Shown here: positions 50,315-59,809 of the stretch, piece by piece | Layout: every line of letters begins with the position of its first letter | How positions within the stretch are numbered: the stretch's first letter is position 1 | From: Thermohalobaculum sp951813525 | Lineage (GTDB): Bacteria > Pseudomonadota > Alphaproteobacteria > Rhodobacterales > Rhodobacteraceae | Length of the DNA stretch: 64,000 nucleotides | NCBI GenBank assembly: GCA_951813525.2 | Contig: CATOTJ020000002.1 | Location: 124,001 to 188,000 of the forward strand | Direction: 5' to 3' | Made by a program: the position numbers and the translations under genes | The notes under the pieces: model-generated | Told to the model about the DNA's origin: nothing | The model's database searches: none | The model's input: the letters and a program-made list of their open reading frames with translations, nothing else

Positions 50315-51262
50315 TTATGCGGCCCGCAAGGCGCGCGGGATTTTGAAAGAGACGTTCTCTTCGACCGTTTGAACCCTTTCGACCGTCACATCGAACCGGT
50401 CGGTAAAGGCGTCGATGACACCGTTCACCAAAACTTCGGGCGCGCTTGCGCCTGCGGTGAGGCCGACATCGGTCACGCCCTCGATCGCACGCCAATCGAC
50501 GTCGTCAGCCGTCGCCACAAGCATTGAAAAATCGCAGCCGGAGGTTTTTCCGACCTCGACCAGCCGCTGCGAGTTCGAGGAGTTCGGCGCGCCCACCACG
50601 ATCAATGCCTGGACCAGCGGCGCCATTGCCTTGACCGCTTCCTGCCGATTGGTGGTGGCGTAGCAGATATCCTTCTTGTGCGGACCGACGATTGCCGGAA
50701 ACCGGTGACGCAGTGCATCGACCATCTCGGCAGTGTCATCGACAGACAAGGTCGTTTGCGTAATATAGGCCAAGTTCGACGGGTCGCGCGGCGCCAGTTT
50801 TGCCACATCCGGCAACGTTTCGATCAGCAGAACCTCGCCTTCGGGCAACTGCCCCATGGTTCCGATTGTTTCGGGGTGCCCGGAATGGCCGATCATAACG
50901 ATCTGGCGTCCCGCCGCGGAATGGCGCTCGGCCTCGATGTGGACTTTCGAGACCAGTGGGCAGGTCGCATCGACATAAATCATCTGACGTTCTTCGGCCT
51001 CGGCCGGGACCGATTTCGGAACACCATGGGCTGAAAAGATGACCGGCCGGTCATCTGGGCAATCGTCGAGGGATTCGACAAAGATCGCGCCCTTGCTGAC
51101 CAGATTGTCGACGACGAACTTGTTGTGGACGATCTCGTGGCGCACATAAATTGGCGCCCCCCACTTTTCGATTGCCGTCTCGACAATCTCGATCGCGCGC
51201 ACAACACCGGCGCAGAAGCCGCGCGGTTCGGCCAGATAGAGCGTCAGCTTGGGCTTGGTCAT
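50315..51262 (-). CDS. ispH: 4-hydroxy-3-methylbut-2-enyl diphosphate reductase (LytB)
   Basis: A 315-residue iron-sulfur enzyme making IPP and DMAPP in the last step of the MEP isoprenoid pathway. The three cluster cysteines are in EPRGFCAGVVRAIEI (Cys17), VDATCPLVSKVH and KDICYATTNRQEAV. The substrate-binding VVGAPNSSNSQRL is present. Its start lies 12 nt after the ABC transporter's stop coordinate on the opposite side of the operon order: it is transcribed downwards from 51262, with the ABC gene upstream ending at 51274. Confidence 0.97.
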   Translation of the reverse strand: MTKPKLTLYLAEPRGFCAGVVRAIEIVETAIEKWGAPIYVRHEIVHNKFVVDNLVSKGAIFVESLDDCPDDRPVIFSAHGVPKSVPAEAEERQMIYVDATCPLVSKVHIEAERHSAAGRQIVMIGHSGHPETIGTMGQLPEGEVLLIETLPDVAKLAPRDPSNLAYITQTTLSVDDTAEMVDALRHRFPAIVGPHKKDICYATTNRQEAVKAMAPLVQALIVVGAPNSSNSQRLVEVGKTSGCDFSMLVATADDVDWRAIEGVTDVGLTAGASAPEVLVNGVIDAFTDRFDVTVERVQTVEENVSFKIPRALRAA

Positions 51263-51273
51263 CCGTCTGCTCC

Positions 51274-53037
51274 TTACGCGCCGAATTGCAGCGCGGCCAA
51301 TCGTGCATAGAGCCCGCCCCTGGCAACAAGATAGTCGTGTTGACCCTCTTCCGCCAGTCGCCCTTTGTCCAGAACCGCAATCTTGTCTGCGCGGCGGATC
51401 GTCGCCAGCCGGTGCGCAATCACCAGGGTCGTGCGCCCGTGCATCAAGCGCTCTAACGCTTCCTGCACATGGGCCTCGGATTCGGCGTCCAGCGCAGATG
51501 TCGCTTCGTCCAGCAACAGGATCGGCGCGTTGCGCAGCATCGCCCGCGCAATGGCGACGCGCTGGCGTTGTCCCCCCGAAAGCTGGGCTCCGCCTTCGCC
51601 AACGGGGGCGTCATACCCGCCGGGCAATTCCAGGATAAAGTCGTGCGCGTTCGCGCGGCGCGCGGCATCTTCAATCTGCTCCTGTGTCGCGCCGGGGCGG
51701 CCCAAGGCAATATTCGCGCCGACGGTATCGTCGAACAAAAAGGTCTCCTGCGTGACCAACGCCATGTGATCGCGCAGGCTGTCCAACGTGACGGTCCGTG
51801 TGTCCTGATCATCGATCAGAACTGCCCCGTCCTCAGGATCATAAAACCGCTGCAACAAGGCCATCGATGTTGTCTTGCCGCTGCCCGATGGCCCGACCAA
51901 TGCCGTGACTTCGCCTTTGGCCGCCGTCAGGGACAAGCCCTTCAATGCCGCGGCCTCGCCATAGGCAAACCGAACGTCTTGAAAAACGATCTCGCCGCCG
52001 GTCAGGTTCAGGGCTTTCGCATCTGCCGGCACCTCGGGGCGCCGGTCACTGTCCAGCGTTTCATAGATGAACTCTATGCTGGTCGTGAACTGGCGTAGTT
52101 GGACCACGACCTGCGCCAGCCGCCGGGCAGGGTCGCCCATCGCGATCAGGGCAAACAGGAACGAGACGAAAACGCCGACCTCCATCGTACCGCCGATAAT
52201 GCGCCACCCGGCATACAGCAAAACGGCCGCCGCACCGGCCCCAGCAACCAATTCCATCAGCGGATTGGCCAGGGATTGCAGAACCGCGATCCGATCGGAT
52301 CGTTCGCGCACGCCATCGATCGCATCACCGGCCCGGGCGCGCATATGGGGTTGCAGGTTGAAGGCCTTGATGATCCGGGCGCCCTGAACGGTTTCACCGA
52401 TCGTCGACAGGATACGGGCGTTCAGCGTCACTTCTGCCCGGGCCTGTTTGCGGACCCGCCGGACCAAAGCGGCGACACCGCCAAAAATGATCGGTGCTCC
52501 GATCAGCGCAATCAGGCTCATCGTCACGTCGTTCCACAGCATGACGCAAATCATGCCGATAACGGTGGTCAGATCGACGCCAAGCCGGGTCGCGATCAGT
52601 TGCAGGGCCATGCGCGCGGCCTGGCAGTTCTGGGTGATGCGGACCGACAGATCGCCGGTGCGATTTTCCTCGTGGAAAATCATGCCTTGGCCCAGAATAT
52701 GCTCATAGAGCCGCTTTTGCAGGTTGGCGACGATCCGGTTTCCGATCCGCGCCAGGATGACCGACTGGCCGAACATTGCCGCGCCGCGCACCGCAAAGAT
52801 CAAAAATACGATCCCGGCCAGCCATTGCAGCGCGGCCGGGTCCTGGGCGATGAAGACTTCGTTGAAGACATCGCGCATCAGCAGCGCCACGGCTGCAAAC
52901 ATGCCCGAGACGGTGAACATCAGGATCAGCGCCGCGGCATAGTGATAGCGGTACGGCCAGGCTGTTTCGGCAATCAGCCGGTACAGCAGCGTTGCTGTCT
53001 GCTCGCCAAGTAGGCGCTTCACGATCCGGCCCAGCAT
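51274..53037 (-). CDS. MsbA-like ABC exporter with fused permease and ATPase
   Basis: A 587-residue half-transporter. Six membrane helices occupy about 1-320, then an ABC domain with Walker A LVGPSGSGKTTSMALL, the signature QLSGGQRQRVAIARA, Walker B ILLLDEATSALD and the H-loop VIAHRLATI. It dimerises to export lipids or hydrophobic compounds; the MsbA role (lipid A flipping) is possible but not proven by sequence. ATG 53037 is preferred to a GTG 45 nt upstream, since it lies behind TGGGGGTGC. It is followed after 11 nt by ispH. Confidence 0.9.
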   Translation of the reverse strand: MLGRIVKRLLGEQTATLLYRLIAETAWPYRYHYAAALILMFTVSGMFAAVALLMRDVFNEVFIAQDPAALQWLAGIVFLIFAVRGAAMFGQSVILARIGNRIVANLQKRLYEHILGQGMIFHEENRTGDLSVRITQNCQAARMALQLIATRLGVDLTTVIGMICVMLWNDVTMSLIALIGAPIIFGGVAALVRRVRKQARAEVTLNARILSTIGETVQGARIIKAFNLQPHMRARAGDAIDGVRERSDRIAVLQSLANPLMELVAGAGAAAVLLYAGWRIIGGTMEVGVFVSFLFALIAMGDPARRLAQVVVQLRQFTTSIEFIYETLDSDRRPEVPADAKALNLTGGEIVFQDVRFAYGEAAALKGLSLTAAKGEVTALVGPSGSGKTTSMALLQRFYDPEDGAVLIDDQDTRTVTLDSLRDHMALVTQETFLFDDTVGANIALGRPGATQEQIEDAARRANAHDFILELPGGYDAPVGEGGAQLSGGQRQRVAIARAMLRNAPILLLDEATSALDAESEAHVQEALERLMHGRTTLVIAHRLATIRRADKIAVLDKGRLAEEGQHDYLVARGGLYARLAALQFGA

Positions 53038-53115
53038 CGGCGCTGTGCACCCCCATAGCAGCGGCAAATTGCGCCGCCGCACCGAATTATCGCGCCATCG
53101 ACGCGATTGCCAGCG

Positions 53116-53907
53116 TCACGGCGCCGCTGCGATCTCCCCATCCAGGGTTCTGCCGCCCGCGGGGACCGGGGGCGGATCCATGTGAATCCCCGCACTCAAC
53201 TTGACCAGCCGTTCACGCGCCTGGGGCAATTTGCGAACGTCAAACTGGGGGCAAACCCACTTTTCCAGAAAATACCCGGTTGTGCGCAGGGCCTCGCGCA
53301 CGTCACCCATGCCGGGGCGCATCGGTCGAATCAGAAAGCCGGGCAGGGGCAACATTCTGTCGGCAAACGGGCCGCCCGCACTGCGGCAGACGGCACGGCC
53401 AGAACGGGGCGATACATAGGTCAGATCCTCCCGCGTTCCGGTCGAGGCGCACGATGTCAGGTCCAATCCGAACCCCAGCGCATCCAGCAATGACAACTCC
53501 CAATGGGCGTAAAGGATTGGCCAATAGGGGTTTCCGCCGTCCAGTGCTTCGACCAGATCGTGGGTCGCGTGGTACATATTTTCATTCGGTTCACGCTCGG
53601 GCACGAACTCGATTAACAACGCGCTGAGGGCATTCAGCGCGGCAAGAGCGTTCCGGTCCTCCATAATTCTGGCGGAACGACTTTTGATCAGATCGACATT
53701 GAATGTGCCCAGATGTTCGGCCAGCCGGGCGGTCCAGTGCATCGACAATTGGGCACCGGGTTGCAGAACAGCAGCGAGCTTGCCGCTGGCGCCGCCGCGC
53801 ACGAGCCCACAATGACGACCGTGATCGGTCGTCATCGCCTCGATGATCGCGCTCGACTCGCCGTGGCGACGCACCCTCAAAAGGATGCCTTCGTCGCGCC
53901 ACTCCAT
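53116..53907 (-). CDS. recO: DNA repair protein RecO
   Basis: A 263-residue protein with the RecO N-terminal OB-fold opening MEWRDEGILLRVRRHGESSA and HCGLVRGGASGKLAAVLQPG, then the helical domain containing LSLLDALGFGLDLTSCASTG. RecO works with RecR and RecF to load RecA at gaps. Order era-DUF1491-recO is typical of alphaproteobacteria. No zinc cysteine quartet was traced with certainty. Confidence 0.95.
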   Translation of the reverse strand: MEWRDEGILLRVRRHGESSAIIEAMTTDHGRHCGLVRGGASGKLAAVLQPGAQLSMHWTARLAEHLGTFNVDLIKSRSARIMEDRNALAALNALSALLIEFVPEREPNENMYHATHDLVEALDGGNPYWPILYAHWELSLLDALGFGLDLTSCASTGTREDLTYVSPRSGRAVCRSAGGPFADRMLPLPGFLIRPMRPGMGDVREALRTTGYFLEKWVCPQFDVRKLPQARERLVKLSAGIHMDPPPVPAGGRTLDGEIAAAP

Positions 53908-54021
53908 GCGTCACTCTCCAATTTTACCGTCAGTGCCCGACGGACGCGTCAACCATAGCAGCGAGTGGTTTACGTATTCACCACCAAATTCGCGAAAGCA
54001 GTCGAGATACCAAAACCCGGC

Positions 54022-54351
54022 TTACTCGGTCGAAATCTCGTCCAGCAGATGGCGCCCACGCGGGTCTTCGACCTCGATCACCCACAGATCGCGGTCATAT
54101 CCGCGTTGCTTTGCCGCGTATTCATCGACCTCGCGTTCCGCCGCGCCTTCCAGAACCGTTGACCAGACCCGGTTGCCTTCGCCATCGTAATTTCGCATGA
54201 AAAGTGTTGCGTAACCGTCCATGGTGGCAAGTTTTATTGCGATGGACCCGGCGGTTGGATCGCCCTTGTGGGCTATATGCGCAAAAATGCCTTCCTGGGT
54301 CAGCCGGGCCAGATAGGCAGCGATCCAGAAATCAGCCGTGACCCGCGCCAT
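54022..54351 (-). CDS. DUF1491-family protein
   Basis: A 109-residue protein starting MARVTADFWIAAYLARL with the DUF1491 features HKGDPTAGSIAIKLATMDG and RDLWVIEVEDPRGRHLLDEI. The family is confined largely to alphaproteobacteria and has no known function. Its ATG overlaps the era stop (ATGA), so it is translated from the era mRNA. A TTG one codon earlier is the only alternative start. Confidence 0.9.
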   Translation of the reverse strand: MARVTADFWIAAYLARLTQEGIFAHIAHKGDPTAGSIAIKLATMDGYATLFMRNYDGEGNRVWSTVLEGAAEREVDEYAAKQRGYDRDLWVIEVEDPRGRHLLDEISTE

Positions 54352-55268
54352 CAATCGTCACCGTCATGGAAGTTCAGCCCAATATGATCATAGCGTTCCC
54401 GCTCGTTCTGCCAGTTCGGGCGCGACTTGACCGTCAGAAACAGATGAACCGTGCGCCCCAGTAATTCGCTAAGATCCTTGCGGGCGTCCATGCTGACGGC
54501 TTTTACCGTTTCACCACGTTTTCCCAGCACAATCCCGCGATGGCCGTCGCGCATGACCAGGATCACCTGGCCGATCCGAACCGAGCCGTCCTTGTGCTCG
54601 GTCCATTCTTCGGTTTCGACAGTCAACTGATAGGGCGGTTCCTGATGCAGGCGCAGCGTCAGCTTCTCGCGCGTGATTTCGGCTGCGATGGACCGCGTGG
54701 GCGCATCGGCGATTTGTTCTTCGTCGTAATGCCAAGGACCTTCCGGCAGAGTCGTGGCCAGCCAAGCACGAAGGCGGTCGACACCGTCGCCGTTTTCCGC
54801 CGAGATCAGGAATGTCTCGGCAAATTCGCGCCGCCCGCTTAGATCGGCGACCAGCGCCAACAACGCCTCACGGCGGACCCGGTCGATCTTGTTGATCACC
54901 AATGCGATGGGCCGGGACGTTTGATGTTCCGCCAGTGTTTCCAGTATGCGCTCGACCCCTTCGGTGATGCCGCGATGCGCTTCGACCAGCATCAGCGTCA
55001 GATCGGCGTCATCGACGGCGGCCCACGCGGCGGCAACCATTGCACGGTCCAGCCTGCGGCGCGGGCGGAACAGGCCGGGCGTGTCCACAAAGACCATCTG
55101 CGTTGCGCCCTCGACGGCGATCCCGCGCAGGCGCGCCCGCGTTGTTTGCACCTTGTGCGTGACGGCCGCGACCTTCGATCCGACCATCTGGTTGAGCAGC
55201 GTCGACTTGCCGGCATTCGGCTCGCCAATCAGCGCGATAAAGCCGCAACGGGTTTTCGTGTCAGTCAT
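54351..55268 (-). CDS. era: GTPase Era
   Basis: A 305-residue GTPase that binds 16S rRNA and assists 30S assembly. G1 is LIGEPNAGKSTLLNQ (16-23), G3 VFVDTPGLFRPRR, G4 VINKID; the C-terminal KH domain includes GQVILVMRDGHRGIVLGKRG. The start ATG at 55268 overlaps the rnc stop (ATGACTGA) and removes a long non-conserved upstream frame. The pair rnc-era is a universal coupling. Confidence 0.97.
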   Translation of the reverse strand: MTDTKTRCGFIALIGEPNAGKSTLLNQMVGSKVAAVTHKVQTTRARLRGIAVEGATQMVFVDTPGLFRPRRRLDRAMVAAAWAAVDDADLTLMLVEAHRGITEGVERILETLAEHQTSRPIALVINKIDRVRREALLALVADLSGRREFAETFLISAENGDGVDRLRAWLATTLPEGPWHYDEEQIADAPTRSIAAEITREKLTLRLHQEPPYQLTVETEEWTEHKDGSVRIGQVILVMRDGHRGIVLGKRGETVKAVSMDARKDLSELLGRTVHLFLTVKSRPNWQNERERYDHIGLNFHDGDD

Positions 55269-55950
55269 CATTGCCTTCCAGCAGGGCCAGAAGGGCGGTT
55301 GCCGCTTCCTGTTGCGCCAGTTTTTTGGACCGGTCCGTTCCAACGGCGCTGATCCCATTGTCCAGCCGCGCTTCGACGGTGAAAACGGGGGCGTGGTCCG
55401 GACCGGTGCGCTCGATCTGAACATAATCCGGCGGGCGCTGGCCGTTTCCCTGCAACCATTCCTGCAACCGCGTTTTCGCGTCGATCGGGCTGGCACCCAC
55501 ATTTTCGACGGACCCGGCCCAGCGGTTGCGGATGAAAGCTTCAGCGGTGGCAAGCCCACCGTCCAAATACAGCGCGGCAATCACCGCCTCCATCGCATCG
55601 GCCAGAATTGCCGCCTTGCGCCGCCCGCCCGACGTCATCTCGGACCGGCCCAGCCGGATATACCGCCCCAGATCGATCGAAGCCGCGATCTCGGCCAAAG
55701 CCTCACGCCGGACAAGGGCGTTAAAGCGCGGCGCCAATTCGCCTTCGGGCAGGTCGGGGAACCGCTCCATCAGCATCCCGGCGATGACCAGGCCCAGCAC
55801 CCGGTCGCCAAGAAATTCCAGACGTTGGTTGTCCGGCCGGGTCACCGTCGCTGCCGAAGGGTGAGTTAAAGCCCGCTCCAACAGCGTGAAGTCGGAAAAG
55901 CTGTGCCCCAGCAGATCGGTCAACAGGTCCGTTTCCAGACGCCGGCTCAT
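55261..55950 (-). CDS. rnc: Ribonuclease III
   Basis: A 229-residue double-strand-specific endonuclease for rRNA processing. The signature NQRLEFLGDRVLGLVIAGML (catalytic Glu45, Asp49) and a second acidic motif (ILADAMEAVIAALYLDGG) form the active site; the dsRNA-binding domain at the C-terminus contains DAKTRLQEWLQGNG and KKLAQQEAATALLALL. ATG 55950 gives the family's N-terminus; the longer frame is not conserved. Confidence 0.97.
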   Translation of the reverse strand: MSRRLETDLLTDLLGHSFSDFTLLERALTHPSAATVTRPDNQRLEFLGDRVLGLVIAGMLMERFPDLPEGELAPRFNALVRREALAEIAASIDLGRYIRLGRSEMTSGGRRKAAILADAMEAVIAALYLDGGLATAEAFIRNRWAGSVENVGASPIDAKTRLQEWLQGNGQRPPDYVQIERTGPDHAPVFTVEARLDNGISAVGTDRSKKLAQQEAATALLALLEGNDD

Positions 55951-56071
55951 TCGAACTGTCTCAAGCTGCGGCGAAGACGGGCGCCGCCCACATTGAAGCG
56001 TGCCGACGCAATGCCACTTGTCGCCCGGAACGGGTCGCTGGGGCGGATAGCGGCCATCAGCGCCCCCCGTG

Positions 56072-56944
56072 TCACTCGATCGACTTAAAGAACCGGTCGC
56101 CGCGCCAATTCCAGAACTCCCAGAAGGCGCCGCTGGACGACAAGGCGATGACATCTGCGCGGCCGATCAGGTTTTTAAGCGGCACCTGACCGACATCTCC
56201 GAAGCGGCTGTCGCGGGAATTGTCACGGTTGTCGCCCATGAAGAAGATGTGGCCCGGCTTGACGGTTACCAGCCTTGTGTCATCGGCGCCGCTGCCTTTG
56301 TTCAGGTCCAAGAGCGAGTGTTTGCGCCCGCCCGGCAGCTCTTCGATCCAGTGCTCCATCTCGCAGGTGCCGCCTTGCGCTACCGGCCCGTTCAGGCAGG
56401 TGCCCAGGCTGTGGATCTCGCCTTGCGTTCCTTTCGGCTCGGTAAAGTGCGGCCCGCGGGTCATTCCGACCTTTGTGCCGTTCACATGCAGCACGCCGTC
56501 GACCATCTGGATCGTATCTCCGGGCAGGCCGACAACGCGTTTTATGTAGTCAGTACAATCATTTGGCCCGCGTTTTGCGCGTGTGACACCGGTAACCGAG
56601 GCGAGGTTGCCGGCGACCCGTCCGACCCAGGTAAAGAAGCCTTCTGAACAGACGTCCTCGCCCGGTTTTTTGAACACCACCACATCGCCGCGTTCCGGCA
56701 GGCTGCCCCAGATCCGGCCATCGAAGAGGTCAGGGCTGAAGGGCAGCGAATAGCGCGAATAGCCATAGCTGAACTTGGAAACAAAGAGATAATCGCCGAC
56801 CAGAAGGGTCGGTTTCATCGACCCCGACGGGATCGAAAACGGTTGGTACAGGATCGACCGGAATGCCATCGCGATCACCAGCGCCCAGAAGACGGTTTTT
56901 ACCGTTTCCCAAAAGCCATCCTTCTTGCGCGCGCGTGCTGCCAT
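56072..56944 (-). CDS. lepB: Signal peptidase I
   Basis: A 290-residue membrane peptidase removing signal peptides. After one N-terminal membrane helix (about 14-34) come box B IPSGSMKPTLLVGDYLFVSK with catalytic Ser42, and box D DYIKRVVGLPGDTI with Lys135; box E is GHIFFMGDNRDNSRDSR. Between 80 and 130 there is an insertion with a Cys pair. The start ATG at 56944 removes a non-conserved lead. It precedes rnc by 121 nt. Confidence 0.96.
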   Translation of the reverse strand: MAARARKKDGFWETVKTVFWALVIAMAFRSILYQPFSIPSGSMKPTLLVGDYLFVSKFSYGYSRYSLPFSPDLFDGRIWGSLPERGDVVVFKKPGEDVCSEGFFTWVGRVAGNLASVTGVTRAKRGPNDCTDYIKRVVGLPGDTIQMVDGVLHVNGTKVGMTRGPHFTEPKGTQGEIHSLGTCLNGPVAQGGTCEMEHWIEELPGGRKHSLLDLNKGSGADDTRLVTVKPGHIFFMGDNRDNSRDSRFGDVGQVPLKNLIGRADVIALSSSGAFWEFWNWRGDRFFKSIE

Positions 56945-57229
56945 AGTGGGGAGATCCTTGCGTCGAGTTTGCGCTTGGGGTTTTCGAGGGTATGTGACGA
57001 CGCCGGGAAGGCGTGTCAAGGCGGCGGATGATGTTCGCGATCACGCCAGTGCCAGGTGAAGATCGGCGAAGTTCTTTTAGGTATCCTTGCTTCCCCGGAA
57101 CTTTCGCGCGTTTGTAAACCTTGTCGAGAATGTCTTAGGTGAAGATTGTTCGTTAACCTATCGCTAATGATATCCCGGCGATCCCCGGGACAATCTTCAG
57201 AAACCCGGCGGTGGCTTTTTGTGGCTCGG
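56945..57229. other. 285-bp intergenic region between acpS and lepB
   Basis: No gene is seen on either strand. It is AT-richer near 57080-57180 (several TTA and TAA words), the likely position of the lepB promoter on the minus strand, so the lepB-rnc-era-DUF1491-recO genes may form their own transcription unit. Confidence 0.45.
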
Positions 57230-57631
57230 TCAGGATATTGGCAACGCTTCGATGATCACGAAGGCCTGAGCATAAGCCCCGTCATCGGTGATCGTCAGAT
57301 GGCAGGCTGCCTGATGTCCCGCCGGGATCAACTTGGCCAGCCGCTCTGCCGCGCCGCCAGTCAGTTCGAGTGTCGGTTTGCCCGAGGGCAGGTTGACCAC
57401 CCCCATCTCGCGCCAGGCGACGCCCATGCGCAGGCCGGTGCCCAGCGCTTTTGAACACGCCTCCTTCGCGGCCCAGCGCTTGGCATAGCTTTCGGCCCGG
57501 TTGCGGCGCTTTTCCGATTTGCGTTGTTCGACCTCGGTAAAGCAACGCTGCACGAACCGGTCGCCGAATCGGTCGAGGGTCTGGCGAATGCGGCTAATGT
57601 CCGCCAGATCAGTTCCGATACCGACGATCAT
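57230..57631 (-). CDS. acpS: Holo-[acyl-carrier-protein] synthase
   Basis: A 133-residue phosphopantetheinyl transferase that activates acyl carrier protein. MIVGIGTDLADISRI (with the metal-binding Asp) and RWAAKEACSKALGTG (metal-binding Glu) are diagnostic. The ATG at 57631 overlaps the stop of the LysE-family gene (ATGA). It is transcribed after pdxJ and the two LysE genes. Confidence 0.96.
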   Translation of the reverse strand: MIVGIGTDLADISRIRQTLDRFGDRFVQRCFTEVEQRKSEKRRNRAESYAKRWAAKEACSKALGTGLRMGVAWREMGVVNLPSGKPTLELTGGAAERLAKLIPAGHQAACHLTITDDGAYAQAFVIIEALPIS

Positions 57632-58248
57632 GGCGTGACCTTCCAGGTTAGCAGCCGCAGCCCGGCGGCGCCGAAGAGGACAGCGCACGCGCCGTCGATC
57701 CAGCGCCGGGCCCGGCGGTAGGCTGCCATGACCCGGTCAGTTGAGAAAAGTGCGGCGTAGGCGAAGTAGAGCAACCAGCCGATCAGAGCGCAGCACGTTG
57801 TGATCGCGATAAGCTGGGCCGGGCCGGCATCGTCGCGCAGGCCGACCGCGATCACGGCGCCCCAGGCCAGAATGGCCTTTGGGTTGAGCGCATTGATCAG
57901 AAGACCGCGCCGAAAGAGTGCGCCGCCGGGGACCGGAACGGCGTCTGCCCCCGCCGCGGAAAACGCGCTGCGCGCCGATTTCCAGGCCAGCCAAAGCAAG
58001 ACGGCGGCGCCAGCAATCCGCAGGGCGAGAAGTGCGGGTGCCCATGCAAGAATGACTGTCCCCAATCCGGCTGCAACGACGACGCCCCAAAAAGCGAGGC
58101 CGAGACCGAGCCCTGCGCCCAGCATCAGCGCGGCGCGGCGGCCACGCGACATTGCGGTCGCGGCAACCGACAATGTTGCAGGCCCCGGAGCGCCCGCGGC
58201 GATCACGAAGGCCAGAACCGGGGGCAGCAGAAAGGTCAGATCAGTCAT
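57628..58248 (-). CDS. LysE/RhtB-family exporter, copy 1
   Basis: A 206-residue membrane protein of about six helices with the LysE-family signature FVIAAGAPGPATLSVAATAM and the conserved INALNPKAILAWGAVIAVGL in the middle. Such proteins export amino acids or their analogues. It is clearly paralogous to the next gene upstream (58320-58922), sharing layout and the LLWLAWKSA helix. Its ATG has TGACT following and its stop overlaps acpS. Confidence 0.88.
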   Translation of the reverse strand: MTDLTFLLPPVLAFVIAAGAPGPATLSVAATAMSRGRRAALMLGAGLGLGLAFWGVVVAAGLGTVILAWAPALLALRIAGAAVLLWLAWKSARSAFSAAGADAVPVPGGALFRRGLLINALNPKAILAWGAVIAVGLRDDAGPAQLIAITTCCALIGWLLYFAYAALFSTDRVMAAYRRARRWIDGACAVLFGAAGLRLLTWKVTP

Positions 58249-58319
58249 TTGCGAAGGCCGTTGGGCTGTTGATTGGCATTACGGATCGGTGGGTGCGGCA
58301 GCCCCAGTCTAGGCCTTGC

Positions 58320-58922
58320 CTAGCTTCGCGACAACAAGAGGCCGATCCCGGCGGCAGCAAAGAGACCGGCAAGTGCGCCCTCGATCCATTTGCGGCTGCG
58401 CCGATAGGCTGCCACCATCGGCGAGGTGGAGAAGACCAGCGCATAGCCAAAGTTGATTACCGTTGCCAAAAGCGCGCATCCGACCAGGAAAAGCGCAATC
58501 GTCGAGATGCCGGCATTGGCCGGCAGTCCGACGGCGATCGTGGCGGTCCAGCCCAGGACGGCCTTGGGATTGGTCAGGTGCAGCGCAACGCCGCGCCGCC
58601 AGAAGCCTGCCGGAGCGATCGCAACCGGCTTCTGCACGGGCCGCAACGCGGCGATTGCGGATTTCCAGGCAAGCCAGAGCAGGTAGAGCGCCCCGCAGAT
58701 TTTCAGCGCCACCAGCGCCCAGCCGACGGTGGCGAGCAAGGCGCCAAGCCCGAATGCGGCGAGCAGGCCCCAGAAACATGACCCGCAGATGACGCCGGAG
58801 GCGAAGACGATCCCGGCCCGGCGGCCATGGGCAAGCGAGGTGCCCATGATCGCGAGTGTCGACGGTCCCGGGGTGGCGGCTGCGATCAGCATCACGATCC
58901 AGCCGACCAGCAGGGTGCTCAC
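58320..58922 (-). CDS. LysE/RhtB-family exporter, copy 2
   Basis: A 200-residue paralogue of the adjacent exporter: VMLIAAATPGPSTLAIMGTS, LLWLAWKSAIAALRP, LHLTNPKAVLGWTATIAVGL. The start is GTG at 58922, overlapping the pdxJ stop (GTGA), which sets it against a longer frame that would run inside pdxJ. Two exporters of this family in tandem in the pdxJ-acpS operon point to a duplication; substrate unknown. Confidence 0.87.
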   Translation of the reverse strand: MSTLLVGWIVMLIAAATPGPSTLAIMGTSLAHGRRAGIVFASGVICGSCFWGLLAAFGLGALLATVGWALVALKICGALYLLWLAWKSAIAALRPVQKPVAIAPAGFWRRGVALHLTNPKAVLGWTATIAVGLPANAGISTIALFLVGCALLATVINFGYALVFSTSPMVAAYRRSRKWIEGALAGLFAAAGIGLLLSRS

Positions 58923-59809
58923 GCCGCGCCCTCGCCAAACGCCTGTCGGCGCGCGCGGTCCATCAAGTCCCGCATGCGGCGGATCGAGCTGTCGAGGCCG
59001 GAGAAAATCGCCTCTCCCACCAGGAAATGGCCGATATTGAGTTCCATGACCTCGGGAAAGGCAGCGACAGGCGTGACGGTGTCGTAGGTCAGGCCGTGAC
59101 CGGCATGTACCTCGAGCCCGAGGGAGTGGGCGAAGGCGGACATATCGCGCAAACGGTCGAGTTCGCCGTCGCGGTCCGTGGTCCGTCCCTCGGCATGGGC
59201 ATCGCAATAGGCGCCAGTATGCAGTTCGATGACGGGGGCACCGATCCGGGCGGCAGCTTCGATCTGACGCCGGTCAGCGGCGATGAAGATCGAGACCCGG
59301 CAGCCTGCTTCGCGCAGTGGCGCAATGAAATGGGCGAGGCGGTTTTCTTCGCGCGCAACTTCCAACCCACCCTCGGTCGTGCGTTCTTCGCGCCGTTCGG
59401 GCACGATGCAGACGGCATGGGGGCCATGGCGCAGGGCGATGGCCTGCATCTCGTCCGTCGCCGCCATTTCGAAGTTCAGCGGCACGGACAGTTCGGAGAC
59501 CAGCCGTTCGATATCGGGGTCTGTGATATGGCGCCGGTCTTCGCGCAGATGGGCGGTGATGCCATCGGCGCCCGCAGCTTCGGCCAGTTTGGCGGCGCGG
59601 ATCGGGTCCGGCACATTGCCGCCGCGGGCATTCCTGATCGTGGCGACGTGGTCGATATTGACGCCAAGGCGCAGGCGGCCGAGGGGCGCAGAGGCGCCCG
59701 CAAACTCACCTGTCGGCGAAGTCTGCCGATTTACAGCCGACTTATGCGCATCGCGTTCACGCACTTCCCGCTCAGGCGCATCCCACTCAGGCGTATCCCA
59801 CTCAGGCAC
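58919..59809 (-). CDS. pdxJ: Pyridoxine 5'-phosphate synthase PdxJ with N-terminal repeat extension
   Basis: The enzyme condenses 1-deoxyxylulose 5-phosphate with aminoacetone phosphate in vitamin B6 synthesis. The conserved part begins LRLGVNIDHVATIRNARGG at about residue 46 and includes HLREDRRHI, VCIVPERREE and ELHTGAYCDAHAEG. PdxJ is usually about 245 residues; this frame is 296. The extra N-terminus reads PEWDTPEWDAPEREVRERDA and is encoded by 15-bp tandem repeats. The GTG at 59809 overlaps the DUF2062 stop by 8 nt, which supports it, but a later GTG (59764) or an unseen start nearer the core is possible. Confidence 0.92.
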   Translation of the reverse strand: MPEWDTPEWDAPEREVRERDAHKSAVNRQTSPTGEFAGASAPLGRLRLGVNIDHVATIRNARGGNVPDPIRAAKLAEAAGADGITAHLREDRRHITDPDIERLVSELSVPLNFEMAATDEMQAIALRHGPHAVCIVPERREERTTEGGLEVAREENRLAHFIAPLREAGCRVSIFIAADRRQIEAAARIGAPVIELHTGAYCDAHAEGRTTDRDGELDRLRDMSAFAHSLGLEVHAGHGLTYDTVTPVAAFPEVMELNIGHFLVGEAIFSGLDSSIRRMRDLMDRARRQAFGEGAA

